Notes under the pieces: generated by a model
Told to the model about the DNA's origin: nothing
Seen by the model: only the letters and a program-made list of their open reading frames with translations
Databases searched by the model: none
Position numbers and translations under genes: made by a program
In this document: one piece after another, positions 1 through 6,522 of the stretch
Layout of the letters: the number at the start of each line of letters is the position of its first letter
Numbering within the stretch: the stretch's first letter is position 1
Source: LMEP-6097 sp049314535
Lineage (GTDB): Bacteria; Cyanobacteriota; Vampirovibrionia; LMEP-6097
Direction: 5' to 3'
Length of the DNA: 11,195 nt
Assembly (NCBI GenBank): GCA_049314535.1
Contig: JBMOEX010000074.1
Coordinates: 1 to 11,195, forward strand

Positions 1-491
1 CAAACTGCTTCTGCCGCGATACCTTCCTCCCTACCAGTAAAACCTAGCTTCTCTGTAGTAGTAGCTTTAATATTAATTTGATCTATATTTATAGAAAGAG
101 TCTCTGCGAGCTTAATTCGCATAGCCTGAATATAGGGTGCAAATTTAGGTCTCTCGGCGAGAATAGTCGAATCAATATTTACAATAGAAAATTTTTCAGA
201 AATCAGCTCTAAGACTTTCTTTAAAAGCTTCTGACTATCTATCCCTCCATACTCATGATCAGTATCTGGAAACTGATTACCGATATCTTTTAAACCTGCT
301 GCCCCAAGTAATGCATCACAAATAGCATGCGTTAATACATCAGCGTCAGAATGACCAAGCAGCACTTTCTCAAAAGGAATTTCCACTCCACCCATAATAA
401 ATTTATGTTCTTTACGCTCTGGATAACTCTTTATGAAAAGATTTTTATCAAGCAGAGCATGAACATCAAAACCGTGACCTATTCTTAGCAT
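1..491 (-). CDS. ispF: 2-C-methyl-D-erythritol 2,4-cyclodiphosphate synthase (IspF), 3' end cut by window edge
   Basis: Reading the minus strand from ATG at 491 gives 163 codons that are open to the window edge. The N-terminus is MLRIGHGFDVH. Further IspF hallmarks are LGHSDADVLTHA (about residues 45-56), DIGNQFPDTD (69-78), ATTTEKLGFTGREEG and AEAV at the edge. Known for the family: the enzyme converts CDP-methylerythritol 2-phosphate to the cyclic diphosphate, releasing CMP, in the MEP isoprenoid pathway, and acts as a cytoplasmic homotrimer. By comparison with the E. coli protein the zinc ligands are D9, H11 and H55. Compared with E. coli there is about 13 residues of extra sequence between H11 and the GGVEIP strand. 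The family is about 160 residues long, so only a few C-terminal residues should be missing. No clear Shine-Dalgarno precedes the ATG. Its start lies 24 bases from the divergent SLH gene. Confidence 0.96.
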   Translation of the reverse strand, partial: MLRIGHGFDVHALLDKNLFIKSYPERKEHKFIMGGVEIPFEKVLLGHSDADVLTHAICDALLGAAGLKDIGNQFPDTDHEYGGIDSQKLLKKVLELISEKFSIVNIDSTILAERPKFAPYIQAMRIKLAETLSINIDQINIKATTTEKLGFTGREEGIAAEAV

Positions 492-515
492 TATATTTTT
501 TGAAATTTTATTCTT

Positions 516-1304
516 ATGCAGAGCTCTAAGCTGCAAGGATATTATAAACTAATAGCTATGCTCGGCAAATTTTTACCTGCTTTATTTACTTTTTTTCTTT
601 TCATTATGATTCATGTACCTTGCTGGGCTGAATTTGTGGATATACCTAAAACTCACTGGGCAGAAGCTTCAGTGAAAAAAGTCACCCAAGATTATCAGAT
701 AATGAATGGCTATCCAGGAAATAAATTTGCTGGTACCGCTAATCTCAGCCGCTATGAAGCGGCTTCCATTATTGATAAATTATTTATTAACTTCGGCAAG
801 GAGTTTGATAAAGATAGAGCAGATTTAGCGAATTTACTTGAAGTTATGGAACTTTTTCAAGGTGAAATGAAAACCACCAAAGATGAAGTTAAGAAAAGAG
901 ACGCTAAATTAGATGAATTAGGTAAAATTTCTAACTCCTTAATGGCCGAAAATCAACGATTAAGAGTACAAATCGACTCACTAGCCTCTGATCTCCAAGC
1001 ATTAAAGATGAAAGATGAGCTAAAAGAAAAAGCTAAAAAATCTAAGCAAAAACGTTTTTTCTTTTTCGGGAGCGGTGAAAAAAAAGAAAAAACGATAAAA
1101 GAAAAGAAAATAAAAAAACCTAAGGTAGAGAAACCTAAAGTAGAGAAGCAAAAAAATACTAAATCTAAAGAACCTAAAGCTCAGGAAATTAAAAATCCCG
1201 AAATTTCTGGTGAAGAGACTGAGCAGATGAATCAACAACCAAGTACAATAAATAAGGAACTTCCAAAGGCCGCTCCAGACTATGTTGATGAATATCAGTA
1301 TTAA
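516..1304 (+). CDS. Secreted SLH-domain protein with coiled coil and lysine-rich tail
   Basis: 262 residues. A hydrophobic segment (about 18-36) ending in CWA-EF looks like a signal peptide cleaved near residue 38. One SLH domain follows (about 38-92: FVDIPKTHWAE, then GYPGNKFAG and LSRYEAASIIDKL). Residues about 102-172 are a charged coiled coil, and 170-225 are extremely lysine-rich with a phenylalanine run at 181-184 and a KPKVE repeat. In cyanobacteria and relatives, an SLH domain plus coiled coil usually tethers an outer-membrane porin to peptidoglycan, but no beta-barrel follows here. It is therefore probably a periplasmic peptidoglycan-binding or scaffold protein (inference). The start is uncertain: ATG at 558 (residue 15) would give a more compact signal peptide and leave more room for promoters between it and ispF. 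It is first in a same-strand run with gaps of 38, 26 and 31 bases. Function is unproven. Confidence 0.85.
   Translation: MQSSKLQGYYKLIAMLGKFLPALFTFFLFIMIHVPCWAEFVDIPKTHWAEASVKKVTQDYQIMNGYPGNKFAGTANLSRYEAASIIDKLFINFGKEFDKDRADLANLLEVMELFQGEMKTTKDEVKKRDAKLDELGKISNSLMAENQRLRVQIDSLASDLQALKMKDELKEKAKKSKQKRFFFFGSGEKKEKTIKEKKIKKPKVEKPKVEKQKNTKSKEPKAQEIKNPEISGEETEQMNQQPSTINKELPKAAPDYVDEYQY
1053..1094. repeat. Perfect 14-base inverted repeat (T-rich/A-rich arms) inside the SLH gene
   Basis: The left arm CGTTTTTTCTTTTT (1053-1066) and right arm AAAAAGAAAAAACG (1081-1094) are exact reverse complements separated by 14 bases. The arms encode the phenylalanine run and the following lysine-rich stretch. The left arm also overlaps a 12-base palindrome, AAAAACGTTTTT, at 1048-1059. 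In RNA it could form a long but mostly A-U stem. It may simply be a by-product of Phe/Lys codons in AT-rich DNA. Confidence 0.75.
1116..1145 (+). repeat. Two-copy 15-base tandem repeat encoding KPKVE-KPKVE
   Basis: AAACCTAAGGTAGAG (1116-1130) is followed directly by AAACCTAAAGTAGAG (1131-1145), one base different. The 15-base period keeps the frame and produces a duplicated K-P-K-V-E unit in the lysine-rich tail of the SLH protein. It is probably a slippage-derived, length-variable tract. Confidence 0.8.
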
Positions 1305-1342
1305 GCTGAAGATTGCGAGCAGTCCTTAAAATAGCGAAATAA

Positions 1343-2104
1343 ATGGGCGATTATATATCCAGAAAAGAAATATGTAGTGAACTTGGCATAGATGAGCCTA
1401 CCTTAATTCACTATGAGGATTTTCTAGGTTTACAAATTCCAGTAGATGGCTCTTATCATAAATCAATAGTAAGACTGGTAGTAAAGGTTAATGAATTAGT
1501 TTCTAGTGGTCTATCTTTTGATGACATTCACCATATAAGCTCCTTTGCAGAGCAGTTTGCAGAGCATATACCCAGCTTAGCTCCATTTAAAGAACTCTCT
1601 CCAAGAGAGCAACTTAGAAGTATTACTAAAGATTATTTTCAGCTTTTAAGTGAGTTTTCGGAAAAAGATAAATTAGCTAAAGAAAAAATCAGCAGGTTGG
1701 AACAGGATCTTAGAGAACAAAAATCTGAAAGTTCAAGTATTTCTATATTGCATGAAAGAATTAAAACTCTAGAAAAACAGTCTGAAAAACTAGAAACCCA
1801 GCTACAAGAAAAAAATACAGTTATTGACCAAGCTTATGTGGAGTTTGAGGCTCTGCAAAGAACTATAGAAGAGCTAGAATATAAGAATGCTGAGCAGGAA
1901 AATTATGTAGGTGAGCTGAAATTACAACTAGAGAACACTTCTTCGGATACCATCTCTAAAGCCCCAGTAGATATAGACTTTTTACTCAAAAAACAAGAAC
2001 GTGATATTACCATGCGTTACCAAAAGCAAATATATGATTTAAAGAAACAGGTAGAACAACTTGTCGAAGATAAAGAAAAAATCTGGCGTCAGGGAACAAA
2101 TTAA
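1343..2104 (+). CDS. MerR-like helix-turn-helix protein with long C-terminal coiled coil
   Basis: 253 residues, with no signal peptide or membrane segment. Residues about 5-66 resemble a MerR-family winged helix-turn-helix: YISRKEICSELGIDEPTL, then HYEDFLGLQIP in place of the usual 'yYe..GLi.P', then a helix and SGLSFDDIHHI, matching the MerR 'G.sl.eI' turn. The usual R-x-Y wing residues are replaced by SYHKS, so DNA binding is plausible but not certain. Residues about 100-200 and 215-248 are heptad-rich coiled coil (for example RLEQDLREQK, LEKQSEKLETQLQEK), much longer than the short dimerisation helix of classical MerR proteins, and no effector-binding domain is visible. It sits 38 bases after the SLH gene and 26 before nrdR, probably in one transcript. 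It could be a structural or nucleoid-associated protein rather than a classical regulator. No clear Shine-Dalgarno is present. Confidence 0.8.
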   Translation: MGDYISRKEICSELGIDEPTLIHYEDFLGLQIPVDGSYHKSIVRLVVKVNELVSSGLSFDDIHHISSFAEQFAEHIPSLAPFKELSPREQLRSITKDYFQLLSEFSEKDKLAKEKISRLEQDLREQKSESSSISILHERIKTLEKQSEKLETQLQEKNTVIDQAYVEFEALQRTIEELEYKNAEQENYVGELKLQLENTSSDTISKAPVDIDFLLKKQERDITMRYQKQIYDLKKQVEQLVEDKEKIWRQGTN

Positions 2105-2130
2105 CCGATATATAAGTCTTAGTTAAAAGT

Positions 2131-2643
2131 ATGCGCTGCCCTTTCTGTAGTTCTGATAATACAAGGGTTCTTGAAAGCCGTGCCATCGATGATGGGGCGG
2201 CGATTCGCCGCCGCCGTGAATGTGCAGAATGCTCTAAAAGATTCACAAGTTATGAACGTTTAGAACAGCTTCCAATAATCGTTATTAAAAGTAACCTAAA
2301 TAAAGAGGTGTTCTCTAGAGAAAAACTGCTTAAAAGTATAGTAAGAGCTTGTAGTAAAACACAGCTCAGCACCCTTACCATTGACAGAATAGTAGATGAC
2401 GTAGAATCTGAAATTTATAAAAAATATCACCGTGAAATCAGCTCACAAGAACTAGGCTCACTAGTTATGAAAAGGCTTAAAGAAGCTGACGCACTTGCTT
2501 ATATTCGCTATGCTTCAATATTTAAAAACTTTACTTCCTTGGTGGAATTTATTGATGAAATTAAAGAGATGGAAGACTCTTTATTAGGTCTTAAGTTTGA
2601 AGATTTAGATTTTAATGATGAATTGATTGAAGATAAAAATTAA
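2131..2643 (+). CDS. nrdR: Transcriptional repressor NrdR
   Basis: 170 residues. The start MRCPFCSSDNTRVLESR and the core IRRRRECAEC form the NrdR zinc ribbon, with ligands C3, C6, C31 and C34. This is followed by FTSYERLE and an ATP-cone domain (about 47-137: VIKSNLNKEVFSREKL, SQELGSLVMKRL, ALAYIRYASIFKNF). Known for the family: NrdR senses ATP/dATP through the cone and represses ribonucleotide reductase genes by binding paired NrdR boxes. The protein is somewhat longer than the usual 150 or so residues because of an acidic tail (about 150-170, rich in D and E). No ribonucleotide reductase gene lies in the window, so its targets are elsewhere. The gap to the upstream MerR-like gene is 26 bases. 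The ATG is fixed by the conserved MRCPFC start. Confidence 0.97.
   Translation: MRCPFCSSDNTRVLESRAIDDGAAIRRRRECAECSKRFTSYERLEQLPIIVIKSNLNKEVFSREKLLKSIVRACSKTQLSTLTIDRIVDDVESEIYKKYHREISSQELGSLVMKRLKEADALAYIRYASIFKNFTSLVEFIDEIKEMEDSLLGLKFEDLDFNDELIEDKN
2196..2212. repeat. GC-only 7-base-pair hairpin within nrdR
   Basis: GGCGGCG (2196-2202), loop ATT, CGCCGCC (2206-2212) is a perfect inverted repeat. It is a striking all-GC island in AT-rich DNA and lies over codons for G22-R28 in the DGAAIRRRR motif. The arginines here use CGC/CGT codons, whereas AGA is common nearby. Confidence 0.8.
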
Positions 2644-2674
2644 AGACCATTTCGAGGTATAAAAAGATTATCAG

Positions 2675-3151
2675 ATGACAGGTGATAATTTTAAATTCAT
2701 AGTACCTAAAGCTAAGCTTTTTTTTATTTTAAAGATAGCTCTAGTTTTAAGCTTTTTTACACTAACCGCAGCCCAAGCAGAATCATACAGGCTTTATGCA
2801 GACTCAGAAACAGCTGCTTATGAAAAATCGAATCGTGGCATTTTAGGTGTAAAATATTTACATCAAAAAAATAAAAACAGCGTAGTTATTAGCGTTTACC
2901 CGAATACGCCCGCAGAGCGGGCTGGAATACAGGTCGGAGACCAGATTATCGCAGTAGATGGCATTAATGTTATGCCTTATGATGCAGACCATGTCTTTAC
3001 TCTCATAGATGGCTTACCAGGAAGCCCTGTCACCCTAAGCATGTTACGTTGTACAGCTCAATGTAAACCTTATCAAGCTCGCTTAGTACGCATGGATATG
3101 AATGAATTAAATTCAGATAACGTGTTTAAAATTTATAAGTACGGTTTATAA
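2675..3151 (+). CDS. Small secreted PDZ-domain protein
   Basis: 158 residues. K12-K14 followed by a hydrophobic stretch (about 15-33) and the cleavage-like site AQA-ES (35/36) make a typical signal peptide. A single PDZ domain covers about 52-139: RGILGVKYL carboxylate-binding-loop region, VISVYPNTPAERAGIQVGDQI, then VDGINVM and a final strand. Two cysteines (C126, C130) could form a disulphide outside the cytoplasm. No protease or other catalytic domain is attached, unlike DegP or CtpA proteins, so it may act as a peptide-binding adaptor in the periplasm or cell surface (inference). It follows nrdR by 31 bases. Its last codons overlap the convergent acyl-CoA ligase gene by 6 bases. A GAGGT at 2654-2658 is too far upstream to be a good ribosome binding site. 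Confidence 0.88.
   Translation: MTGDNFKFIVPKAKLFFILKIALVLSFFTLTAAQAESYRLYADSETAAYEKSNRGILGVKYLHQKNKNSVVISVYPNTPAERAGIQVGDQIIAVDGINVMPYDADHVFTLIDGLPGSPVTLSMLRCTAQCKPYQARLVRMDMNELNSDNVFKIYKYGL
2908..2922. repeat. GC-only 6-base-pair hairpin within the PDZ gene
   Basis: GCCCGC (2908-2913), loop AGA, GCGGGC (2917-2922) is a perfect inverted repeat over the codons of the conserved TPAERAG motif. Like the nrdR hairpin it is a GC island in an AT-rich gene, but it may only reflect codons for Pro, Ala and Arg. Confidence 0.7.
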
Positions 3152-4948
3152 AAATAATTCTTTTATCTTATCCGAATATTTTTCCATCACGAATTTACGC
3201 TTAACTTTAAGAGTAGGTGTAAGCTCGCCGCTATCTATAGTTAATTCATGATCCAATAAAGCGAATTTCTTCACAGATTCATAGCCAGCAAGCTCAACAC
3301 TAAACTTATAAATTTCTTTTTCTAATTGTTTGATTAATTCATTAGAATCTTGAAGCGGCTTCGTAAAATCGACAGTAATATTATTTTCCTTAGCCCATTT
3401 AAAAACCACGTCCCTATCTGGAACTATAAGAGCTGCTAAATATCTTTCCCTGTCACCAACTACCACTATCTGACTTATAAAATCACTCTGCATAAGCTTA
3501 TGCTCTATATGAGAGGGAGCGATATTTTTACCACCAGCAGTAATCAATAGATCCTTCTTTCTACCAACTATCTTTAAATATCCATCTTGATCAAACTCAC
3601 CAAGATCTCCAGTGTGAAACCATCCATCAATGATCGCTTCACGAGTTGCCTCTTCATCTTTATAATAGCCTTGAAATAAAGCTGCTCCTTGGCAGATAAT
3701 TTCACCATCATCAGCGATCTTAACGTTAAAATGCCCAAAGGGAATACCTACAGTCCCTGGTTTATTCGCTAGCAAAGGATTAGCAGTAAGTGGTGCAGTG
3801 GTTTCAGTCAAGCCATAGCCTTCTAGCACTGTAATACCCAGAGCTTCAAAGAAAAATGATATCTCTGAACTAAGAGGTGCTCCACCAGTAAGAAAAATAC
3901 TTAATTTAGGAGCGATATTCTGTTTAATTTTATTTAGGATAGTAGATTTAGCGACACTGTAAGCTAGATTTTCTAAAAACGTGACTGGCTTTTTATTAGC
4001 CTTCTTTTTCTGAAACTCAACTCCAAAATCAATAGCAGCCCTAATAGTCTTTCGCATCATCTCTGGCTGCTTAGCTATTTCATTCATGACTTTAGCGTAA
4101 ATTTTTTCAAGTATGCGTGGAACGACAAGCATCATCGTTATATCAGCATTCTTAAGTAAATAAGGAATCTGCTCTGCTTGTTCAGAGTAAGTAAAAATGA
4201 CACCTTGATCTATACCATAAATCTGACCACAGATTCGCTCAAATACATGTGCAAGAGGTAAGAAAGTAAGCTGTACATGCTGCTCTCCTAAAGGAACATA
4301 TTCGAAAAATGATAATGCTGCAATAAGTACGTTCTTGTGCGTTAATGGGACACCTTTGGGAATCCCCGTAGTTCCAGATGTATAAATTATCGTCGCAAGA
4401 TCATCTGGCTGAATCGCTTTTATATTTTCACGAAATTTATCAGGATGTTTTTTCTTTTCCTGCTCTCCTATTCTAATAACATCATCAAGAGTAATGATTT
4501 TAGGCTCATTTCTTGGGATATCTCCCTTATCTTCGATGACGATAACATACTCTAGTAAAGGGAATTTATGAAAATTAGCTCTAAGCTTCTGTAACTGAAT
4601 TTTATTACGCACTAAGATATAACGCAAAGAAGCATGAATAGTGATATGTTCGATAGTTTCTGCAGATGAATTGTGATAGAGGGGTACAGTACAAGCACCC
4701 AAACACAGAATCGCAAAATCACAAACTAACCAATCGTGACAAGTTATAGCTAGGAGTCCGATATTTTCCTTAGGCTTAGCACCTAATCTTTCAAGTCCTA
4801 AACTTACCTTCTCAATCTTTTCTAAAATCTCTATCCAAGTTAACTCTTGAAGCTCACGCTGAGGTCTTTTAAAATAACGAACGAGAACCTTCTCACCGAA
4901 TCTCTGAGCCTTAGTTAGAAACAATTCAGCTAAGCTTTTATACTTCAT
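3146..4948 (-). CDS. Long-chain fatty acid-CoA ligase (AMP-forming, FAA1 type)
   Basis: 600 residues, full length for the family. It carries every ANL-superfamily core motif. These are the phosphate loop IIYTSGTTGIPKG (187-199), LPLAHVFER (230-238), the acyl-adenylate motif GYGLTETTAP (377-386), GWFHTGDLG (442-450) with adenosine-binding D448, the hinge GRKKDLLITAGGKNIAP (462-478), and the C-terminal catalytic lysine in TPTLKVKRK (K581 by alignment). Known for the family: it activates a fatty acid with ATP to acyl-AMP and transfers it to CoA, for lipid synthesis, recycling or degradation, at the membrane face of the cytoplasm. Chain length cannot be read from the sequence. It is transcribed alone, convergent with the PDZ gene (stop regions overlap by 6 bases) and divergent from the GspF/PilC gene. 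A TACAAT box on the minus strand (4965-4960) could be a -10 element very close to the start, and no Shine-Dalgarno is evident. Confidence 0.95.
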   Translation of the reverse strand: MKYKSLAELFLTKAQRFGEKVLVRYFKRPQRELQELTWIEILEKIEKVSLGLERLGAKPKENIGLLAITCHDWLVCDFAILCLGACTVPLYHNSSAETIEHITIHASLRYILVRNKIQLQKLRANFHKFPLLEYVIVIEDKGDIPRNEPKIITLDDVIRIGEQEKKKHPDKFRENIKAIQPDDLATIIYTSGTTGIPKGVPLTHKNVLIAALSFFEYVPLGEQHVQLTFLPLAHVFERICGQIYGIDQGVIFTYSEQAEQIPYLLKNADITMMLVVPRILEKIYAKVMNEIAKQPEMMRKTIRAAIDFGVEFQKKKANKKPVTFLENLAYSVAKSTILNKIKQNIAPKLSIFLTGGAPLSSEISFFFEALGITVLEGYGLTETTAPLTANPLLANKPGTVGIPFGHFNVKIADDGEIICQGAALFQGYYKDEEATREAIIDGWFHTGDLGEFDQDGYLKIVGRKKDLLITAGGKNIAPSHIEHKLMQSDFISQIVVVGDRERYLAALIVPDRDVVFKWAKENNITVDFTKPLQDSNELIKQLEKEIYKFSVELAGYESVKKFALLDHELTIDSGELTPTLKVKRKFVMEKYSDKIKELFL

Positions 4949-5052
4949 TATCTAGCTAAATTGTACCCATAGAATCGATTTTTTGGCGATAATCGAAGAA
5001 ATTCACTTTAGCTCCTCACTTTCTAAGCAAGTGGCTGCTAGTATAGAAATTA
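4949..5052. promoter_or_regulatory. Divergent intergenic region between acyl-CoA ligase and gspF/pilC
   Basis: These 104 bases must carry the minus-strand ligase promoter and probably the plus-strand gspF promoter. A minus-strand TACAAT (4965-4960) and a plus-strand GATAAT (4988-4993) resemble -10 boxes, but neither has a convincing -35 at 16-18 bases. An inverted repeat TCGATT (4975-4980) / AATCGA (4991-4996) with a 10-base spacer lies between them and could be a shared operator. The promoter assignments are tentative. Confidence 0.35.
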
Positions 5053-6267
5053 GTGAAAACTTATAAATACTCAGCAAGAGATTCTAAAGGTAGAATCGCA
5101 AAAGGCGAGCTAGAAGCTACAGATATAGCTGCTCTTAAAAATAAGCTGAGAAATCAAGGACTCTGGTTAATTTCACAGAATAGTTCAGAGCAATCACTAC
5201 TACCATTTTTAGAAGGCTTTTTCGACAAAAAGATAGGACTAAAAGACATGGTGGTCTTCTCCAGACAGTTTTCCGCCATGATTGAAGCTGGGATAGCCAT
5301 ATTAAGAGTACTTACAGTATTAATCCAGCAGACAGAGAATCCTAAGCTAAAAGCCATATTACAAGAAATAAAAAGAGACATAGAACAGGGTGTTCCGCTC
5401 TCTGAGTCTATGCAGAAATTCCCAGAAGCCTTCGACTCACTTTATGTCTCTATGGTTAAAGCAGGTGAGCTAGGTGGTGTTTTAGATGTAGTTTTAAATA
5501 GAGTGGCTGGATTTTTAGAATCCCGCAGTAAATTAAGTAATAAAGTTAGGACTGCACTTACTTATCCAGCGAGCCTTTTAGTGATTTCCATATTAGTAGT
5601 CTGGTTTATGCTGACATTTATACTACCGAAGTTCTCTGCTATATTCACTAGCACTGGTGGTCAGCTCCCAGCGTTTACGCAGTTTCTAATTAACATAAGT
5701 AATGTTTTACGCTCACCTTTTATTTTGGTTATCATCGCGTTTATTTGGTTTGCAGTGAATTATGCTCGTTCCTATTATCGCTCAGAGGAAGGGCGCTTAA
5801 AAATAGATACTTTTTCACTGAAGATTCCCATTTTCGGTCCTATTTTAAAAAAAGTCGCTATCGCAAGATTCTCTAGAACCTTCGGAACTCTTATAGAGTC
5901 TGGTGTTCCCATAACCACCGCACTCGATGTAACTCGTACGTCTATTAATAACGCTCTATTAGAATCAGTTTTAATAAAAGTTAAAAAAGATATAGAAGAG
6001 GGAAGCCCTATCAGTAATCAGTTACAGAAATCAGAAGTATTTCCACCTATGGTCACACAGATGGTCGCTATCGGCGAAGAAGCAGGTGAATTAGAAAACA
6101 TGCTAAATAAAATCGCTGATTTCTATGATGATGAAGTAGATAGCTCAGTCGAATCGCTAACAGCTCTGATGGAGCCAGTGTTTATAGTCGTTATCGGTGC
6201 GATAGTAGGTGCTATAGTGGTCGCGATGTATCTGCCTATATTTAATGTTATTAATCAGATTAATTAA
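5053..6267 (+). CDS. gspF: Type II secretion / type IV pilus inner-membrane platform protein (GspF/PilC family)
   Basis: 404 residues, the standard family length. The N-terminus KTYKYSARDSKGRIAKGELEA is the conserved GspF/PilC start and fixes a GTG start codon at 5053. Two T2SF domains form an internal repeat. The first begins at FSRQFSAMIEAGIAILR (about 69-85) and contains MVKAGELGGVLDVVL. The second begins at FSRTFGTLIESGVPITTAL (about 273-291) and contains MVAIGEEAGELENML. Membrane helices are visible at about 170-195, 221-240 and 374-397. Known for the family: the platform protein couples the cytoplasmic assembly ATPase to extrusion of pilins or pseudopilins. No ATPase, pilin or secretin gene lies within the window, so pilus and secretion roles cannot be separated, though type IV pili are likely. 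It is divergent from the ligase gene. Confidence 0.95.
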   Translation: MKTYKYSARDSKGRIAKGELEATDIAALKNKLRNQGLWLISQNSSEQSLLPFLEGFFDKKIGLKDMVVFSRQFSAMIEAGIAILRVLTVLIQQTENPKLKAILQEIKRDIEQGVPLSESMQKFPEAFDSLYVSMVKAGELGGVLDVVLNRVAGFLESRSKLSNKVRTALTYPASLLVISILVVWFMLTFILPKFSAIFTSTGGQLPAFTQFLINISNVLRSPFILVIIAFIWFAVNYARSYYRSEEGRLKIDTFSLKIPIFGPILKKVAIARFSRTFGTLIESGVPITTALDVTRTSINNALLESVLIKVKKDIEEGSPISNQLQKSEVFPPMVTQMVAIGEEAGELENMLNKIADFYDDEVDSSVESLTALMEPVFIVVIGAIVGAIVVAMYLPIFNVINQIN

Positions 6268-6273
6268 GATGCC

Positions 6274-6293
6274 TTTATTTACTGTAAAATAAA
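6274..6293 (+). terminator. Weak AT-only hairpin after gspF/pilC
   Basis: TTTATTT (6274-6280), loop ACTGTA, AAATAAA (6287-6293) gives a perfect 7-base-pair stem six bases after the stop codon. It lacks GC pairs and a long T-tract (TCTTT follows), so it is at best a weak terminator or an mRNA 3'-end stabiliser. Confidence 0.25.
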
Positions 6294-6323
6294 TCTTTGG
6301 AAAAGCTTTGTATAGAAGACTTT

Positions 6324-6443
6324 ATGAAAAATCATTTTAAATTAAAGAGAGAAGAGGCTGGGACAGTTATTGGTCCAGCTATCAGACCGCATTGTATAAG
6401 AACTCCAGCTATTACTTCTATCGCTCAAGCTAAGGGTAGATAA
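6324..6443 (+). CDS. Possible 39-residue small ORF, unrecognised
   Basis: ATG at 6324 opens 39 codons ending in TAA at 6441-6443. The peptide is basic with a proline-containing middle (MKNHFKLKREEAG, then GPAIRPHCIRTPAITS, then IAQAKGR). AGAAG at 6314-6318 is a weak ribosome-binding-like sequence. The frame is also open upstream to 6288, with a TTG at 6297 that would add nine residues. The second half has a protein-like composition unusual for random AT-rich DNA, so this could be a real small protein or a remnant of a larger gene. No family is recognised, and chance occurrence is a serious alternative. Confidence 0.35.
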   Translation: MKNHFKLKREEAGTVIGPAIRPHCIRTPAITSIAQAKGR

Positions 6444-6451
6444 AAGTTAAG

Positions 6452-6464
6452 CGAAAATATTTCG
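6452..6464. promoter_or_regulatory. Small palindrome upstream of the 6523-7383 gene pair
   Basis: CGAAA-ATA-TTTCG is a perfect 5-base inverted repeat with a 3-base centre, in the 79 bases between the possible small ORF and the next gene. It is positioned as an operator might be, about 60 bases before the start. A short AT-rich palindrome like this can occur by chance. A TATGAT at 6503-6508 could be a -10 box but lacks a well-placed -35. Confidence 0.25.
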
Positions 6465-6522
6465 GAATCATCCCTTGATGTACATAAAATAATTAATCTG
6501 TCTATGATAGAGTTTAAGATGT

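Noticed and set aside
1020..1238. Minus-strand phenylalanine-rich open frame
   Set aside because: It is the antisense of the lysine-rich SLH tail; low-complexity Phe/Leu/Arg composition is what AAA/AAG codons give when read backwards.
2104..2120. NrdR-box-like sequence (CCGATATATAAG) upstream of nrdR, as possible autoregulation
   Set aside because: Only the ATATAT core fits; the outer arms do not match the acaCwAtATaTwGtgt consensus and there is no paired second box.
2007..2246. Minus-strand open frame across the nrdR start
   Set aside because: It is a shadow of the MerR-like and nrdR genes, both of which have strong family evidence.
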